A DNA stretch of 16,433 nucleotides. Origin: CAZVEV01 sp964625865. Its GTDB lineage: Bacteria > Planctomycetota > Phycisphaerae > SM23-33. The notes under the pieces are model-generated. The model searched no databases. It was given only the letters and a program-made list of their open reading frames with translations, and was not told where the DNA came from. Of this stretch, positions 14,490 through 16,433 are shown piece after piece. The stretch covers positions 1 through 16,433 of the forward strand of contig CAZVEV010000118.1 in assembly GCA_964625865.1 (NCBI GenBank). The letters run 5' to 3'. The position numbers and the translations under genes are program-made. Position 1 is the first letter of the stretch, and each line of letters opens with the position of its first letter.

Positions 14490-14550
14490 TAGACCGGCGT
14501 GGGTCAGCCGGGCGACAGGGGCGGCCAAGGCGTTTTGTGTGCGGTTCTTG

Positions 14551-14701
14551 TGGTCGAGGCCGCCGCGCGTGTGTATAGTTCATGTAGGGAGCGCTGCTGA
14601 GGCAGGGCCCTCATGTCTCGGGCAATTCGTTGATGAGTTCATCTGTTCCCCGACGTCCGGGGCGGCGCGACGCACGTATCGGTGTTGGCATCCATCGGAG
14701 A
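14551..14701 (+). promoter_or_regulatory. Proximal promoter and conserved 5' leader of the first pilin-like gene
   Basis: TGGTCG (14551-14556), a 17 bp spacer and TATAGT (14574-14579) form the better promoter candidate. Downstream, the leader shares ordered blocks with the second copy: GAGCGCTGCTGAGGCAGGGCC at 14589-14609 without its last base, a GTTCCCCGACGTCCG block at 14645-14659 overlapping a CCCCG/CGGGG hairpin (14648-14662), and the GGAG Shine-Dalgarno (14697-14700). The last two blocks lie 38 bp apart in both copies. Confidence 0.5.
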
Positions 14702-14707
14702 ATGACC

Positions 14708-15388
14708 ATGGGACGCAGTAAGGCCTTCACACTCATCGAGTTGTTGACTGTCATCGCGATTATTGCCGTCCTCCTGAGCATGCTGACCCCGGCCCTGGTC
14801 AGCATCATCGACCTGGGCAAGCGGACGGTGTGCGGCAACGACATGGCCAAGCTCGGCCAGGCCTATACGCACTACTCGACCGAGCACAAGTGGAAGCTGA
14901 TGGGGGCCAACACGCGCTACGACGGGATCTGCTGGGTCGGGTCGGGCAACACCGTGCGGTCTCTCGTGGAGGGTCAGATGTGGCCGTACGTCAACTCGAT
15001 GGAACCGTACCGGTGCACGAACCCGGCCAACGATGAGTACCTGCGCAGCTATTCGATCAACGGCAAGCTGAACGGAGAACACTGGCGGACGGACAAGCTC
15101 AGCGGCATCAAGGAGCCGGCCCGGTGTCTGCTGATGATCGAGGAGGACGACTTCCGCGGGTACAACGTCAACTCGTGGATCCTGAACAGCGTTGACCAGT
15201 GGGTCGACTACGTGTCGGGCAACCACGACGGGGGCGACAACCTGATCTTCGGTGACGGGCACCTGGAGTACTGGAAGTGGCAGGACCCGGACACGCTGAC
15301 CCTGCCCTACACCGACGCGTGGTTCTACGCGCGCGATCCCGGGAGCGTCGACCTCCAGCGACTGTGGGAAGTCTATCGTCCGAAGTAG
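14708..15388 (+). CDS. Type IV pilin-like H-X9-DG protein, copy 1
   Basis: A 226-residue protein. ATG 14708 is chosen over the in-frame ATG at 14702 because GGAG then sits 7 nt upstream, exactly as in copy 2. MGRSKAFTLIELLTVIAIIA is a type IV prepilin leader: a short basic leader, a cleavage site before Phe, Glu at position 5 of the mature protein, and a hydrophobic helix. GNHDGGDNLIFGDGHLEYW contains His, nine residues, then Asp-Gly: the H-X9-DG motif of planctomycete and Lentisphaerae pilin-like proteins. Cys residues in TVCGN, CWVG, YRCTNP and RCLLM recur in copy 2. The mature protein is probably released by a prepilin peptidase and sits in the inner membrane or a pseudopilus. Assembly into a filament is not shown. 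Confidence 0.85.
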   Translation: MGRSKAFTLIELLTVIAIIAVLLSMLTPALVSIIDLGKRTVCGNDMAKLGQAYTHYSTEHKWKLMGANTRYDGICWVGSGNTVRSLVEGQMWPYVNSMEPYRCTNPANDEYLRSYSINGKLNGEHWRTDKLSGIKEPARCLLMIEEDDFRGYNVNSWILNSVDQWVDYVSGNHDGGDNLIFGDGHLEYWKWQDPDTLTLPYTDAWFYARDPGSVDLQRLWEVYRPK

Positions 15389-15442
15389 GGCTTCGCGGGT
15401 CTTGGACAGGTGTGTTGGGCGGGGCGGGACCGAGGGATAGCC

Positions 15443-15482
15443 GAAAACCCCTATTGCCTGACTCGTTGCGTTGCGGTACTGT
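15443..15482 (+). promoter_or_regulatory. Distal promoter-like block upstream of the second pilin-like gene
   Basis: GAAAACCCCTA (15443-15453) is followed by TTGCCT (15454-15459), 17 bp, and TACTGT (15477-15482). It lies in the 297 bp gap after copy 1 and matches the copy 1 block in order and spacing. The TTGCCT/TACTGT pair is a fair sigma-70-type match. Confidence 0.45.
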
Positions 15483-15540
15483 CCCTGCGCGGACCTCGTA
15501 TGGTGCGAGGCCGAACCGCGCCGTACCTGGAACTTCGTGC

Positions 15541-15678
15541 TGGACACGGTGCCCGATAGGTGTATACACTGACGTCAAAGAGCTCTGGTGAGCAGGGCCG
15601 CGGGTGGGGCTTGCACCCCTTTTGTTCCGAACGTCCGAAGCGTCATGGCCAGAGCGAGAGTGCTCTGGCCCAGCGGAG
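15541..15678 (+). promoter_or_regulatory. Proximal promoter, conserved leader and Shine-Dalgarno of the second pilin-like gene
   Basis: TGGACA (15541-15546), 16 bp and TATACA (15563-15568) give a promoter candidate. The leader then carries GAGCTCTGGTGAGCAGGGCC (15580-15599) and GTTCCGAACGTCCG (15624-15637), both matching copy 1. A GGGTG/CACCC stem-loop followed by CCTTTTG lies at about 15603-15624 and could be a weak attenuator. A perfect 9 bp hairpin, GGCCAGAGC/GCTCTGGCC (15647-15670), stands 4 bp before the GGAG (15675-15678) and could limit ribosome access; it has no counterpart in copy 1. Confidence 0.5.
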
Positions 15679-15685
15679 AACTACG

Positions 15686-16384
15686 ATGGAACGTAAAGCT
15701 TTCACGCTGATTGAACTGTTGACGGTCATCGCGGTCATTTCCGTCCTCCTGAGTATCCTGGGACCGACGCTTGTGGGGATCGTCGCGGTGGGCAAGCGGA
15801 CGGTGTGCGGTAATGACATGGCCAAGCTCGGGCAGGCCTACACGCACTACTCCTCCGACAACAAGTGGAAACTGATGAGTTCCAACACGCGGTGGGACAA
15901 CCAGGGCGGGACGACGCTCAATCGCTGCTGGGTGGGGGCGGGCAACACCGTCAGATCCATCACGGACGGCCAGATGTGGCCCTACGTGGAATCCATGGCG
16001 CCGTACCGGTGCACCAATCCGATCAACGACGAGTACCTTCGCAGCTACTCGATCAACGGCAAGCTCAACGGGGAGCGTATCCGCACTGACCGGATGAGCG
16101 GGATCAAGGAACCCAGCCGATGCCTCCTGATGATCGAGGAGGATGATTTCCGCGGGTACAACGTCAACTCCTGGTTCGTCGCAAGTACGGACCGGTGGGT
16201 CGACTTCGTCTCGGGCAACCATGACGGAGGCGACAATCTGATCTTCGCCGACGGGCACATGGAGTACTGGAAGTGGCAGGACCCCGACACGCTGTCCCTG
16301 CCCTACAATGACGCCCCGTTCGGTACGGCGGACCCCGGAAGTGTCGATCTCCGGCGGCTCTGGGAAGTCTTCCGCCCGCACTAG
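15686..16384 (+). CDS. Type IV pilin-like H-X9-DG protein, copy 2
   Basis: A 232-residue paralogue of the preceding gene; GGAG lies 7 nt before the ATG. MERKAFTLIELLTVIAVISV is the prepilin leader and helix. Most residues match copy 1, including GKRTVCGNDMAKLGQAYTHY, EYLRSYSINGKLNGE, LLMIEEDDFRGYNVNSW and GNHDGGDNLIF-x-DGH (the H-X9-DG motif). The differences concentrate in the pilin helix after residue 18, in a five-to-six-residue insertion near NQGGTTLN, in EHWRTDKL versus RIRTDRM, and near the C-terminus (NDAPFGTADPGS). The two copies probably have the same localisation but different partners or timing. The stop is at 16382-16384; the last 49 bp of the window hold no gene start. Confidence 0.85.
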   Translation: MERKAFTLIELLTVIAVISVLLSILGPTLVGIVAVGKRTVCGNDMAKLGQAYTHYSSDNKWKLMSSNTRWDNQGGTTLNRCWVGAGNTVRSITDGQMWPYVESMAPYRCTNPINDEYLRSYSINGKLNGERIRTDRMSGIKEPSRCLLMIEEDDFRGYNVNSWFVASTDRWVDFVSGNHDGGDNLIFADGHMEYWKWQDPDTLSLPYNDAPFGTADPGSVDLRRLWEVFRPH

Positions 16385-16433
16385 TGTGCCGTCAGCTTTG
16401 AATAGTCGGGTATAGTCGCTTGAGCTTGATGCG

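Noticed and set aside
13843..14721. A 292-codon plus-strand frame
   Set aside because: It is antisense to the small membrane protein gene, which has a strong GGAGGAA and a membrane segment, and it overlaps the pilin-like promoter region.
16397..16433. Promoter for a third pilin-like gene after copy 2
   Set aside because: TATAGT is present at 16411-16416, but no -35 at usual spacing was found, the leader blocks are not clear, and the window ends too soon.

Overview
The window looks like high-GC chromosomal DNA from a planctomycete, most likely the class Phycisphaerae or an uncultured relative. The reasons are the tandem H-X9-DG pilin-like genes with an AFTLIELL leader, a secreted methyltransferase-like/PQQ-propeller fusion, a planctomycete-style S55 peptidase, and a GH57/GT pair of the PVC/Bacteroidetes type. 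This is family knowledge plus inference; no rRNA or other taxonomic marker is present. A run of 10 N at 10076-10085 shows the sequence comes from a draft scaffold, perhaps a metagenome bin.

Layout. From 1 to 8632 all genes lie on the minus strand. A glycan pair comes first in transcription order from 2211 downwards: a GT4/GT5-like glycosyltransferase, then a GH57 glycosidase cut by the window edge. Next is a two-gene operon for exported proteins (6816 down to 2535): an S55-family serine peptidase-like protein, then a beta-propeller protein with a long Ala/Lys/Pro linker. Third is a pectate-lyase-like beta-helix protein (8632 to 7151) whose signal peptide lies upstream of any usable start codon. 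From 8633 to 10341 is an accessory-looking stretch. It holds a 200 bp low-GC inverted-repeat element, a 66-residue lipoprotein with four Cys-Cys pairs spaced every seven residues, a bidirectional terminator-like hairpin, a 32-residue secreted CxxC peptide gene on the opposite strand, and the assembly gap.

From 10342 to 13611 is a large plus-strand gene for a secreted protein joining a methyltransferase-like fold to a PQQ-type propeller. It is followed by an inverted-repeat element whose two internal hairpins covary. A small membrane-anchored protein (minus strand, 14325 to 13954) is divergent from two tandem plus-strand pilin-like genes (14708-15388 and 15686-16384). The two copies share promoter-like and 5' UTR blocks as well as coding sequence, so whole transcription units were duplicated.

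Taken together, most of the predicted proteins are exported or surface-associated: peptidase, propellers, beta-helix, lipoprotein and pilin-like proteins. The left end is cytoplasmic alpha-glucan metabolism. No CRISPR array, transposase, tRNA or rRNA was seen. The most unusual items are the Cys-Cys heptad lipoprotein with its convergent CxxC micro-gene, the duplicated pilin-like transcription units, and three separate long inverted repeats between genes.
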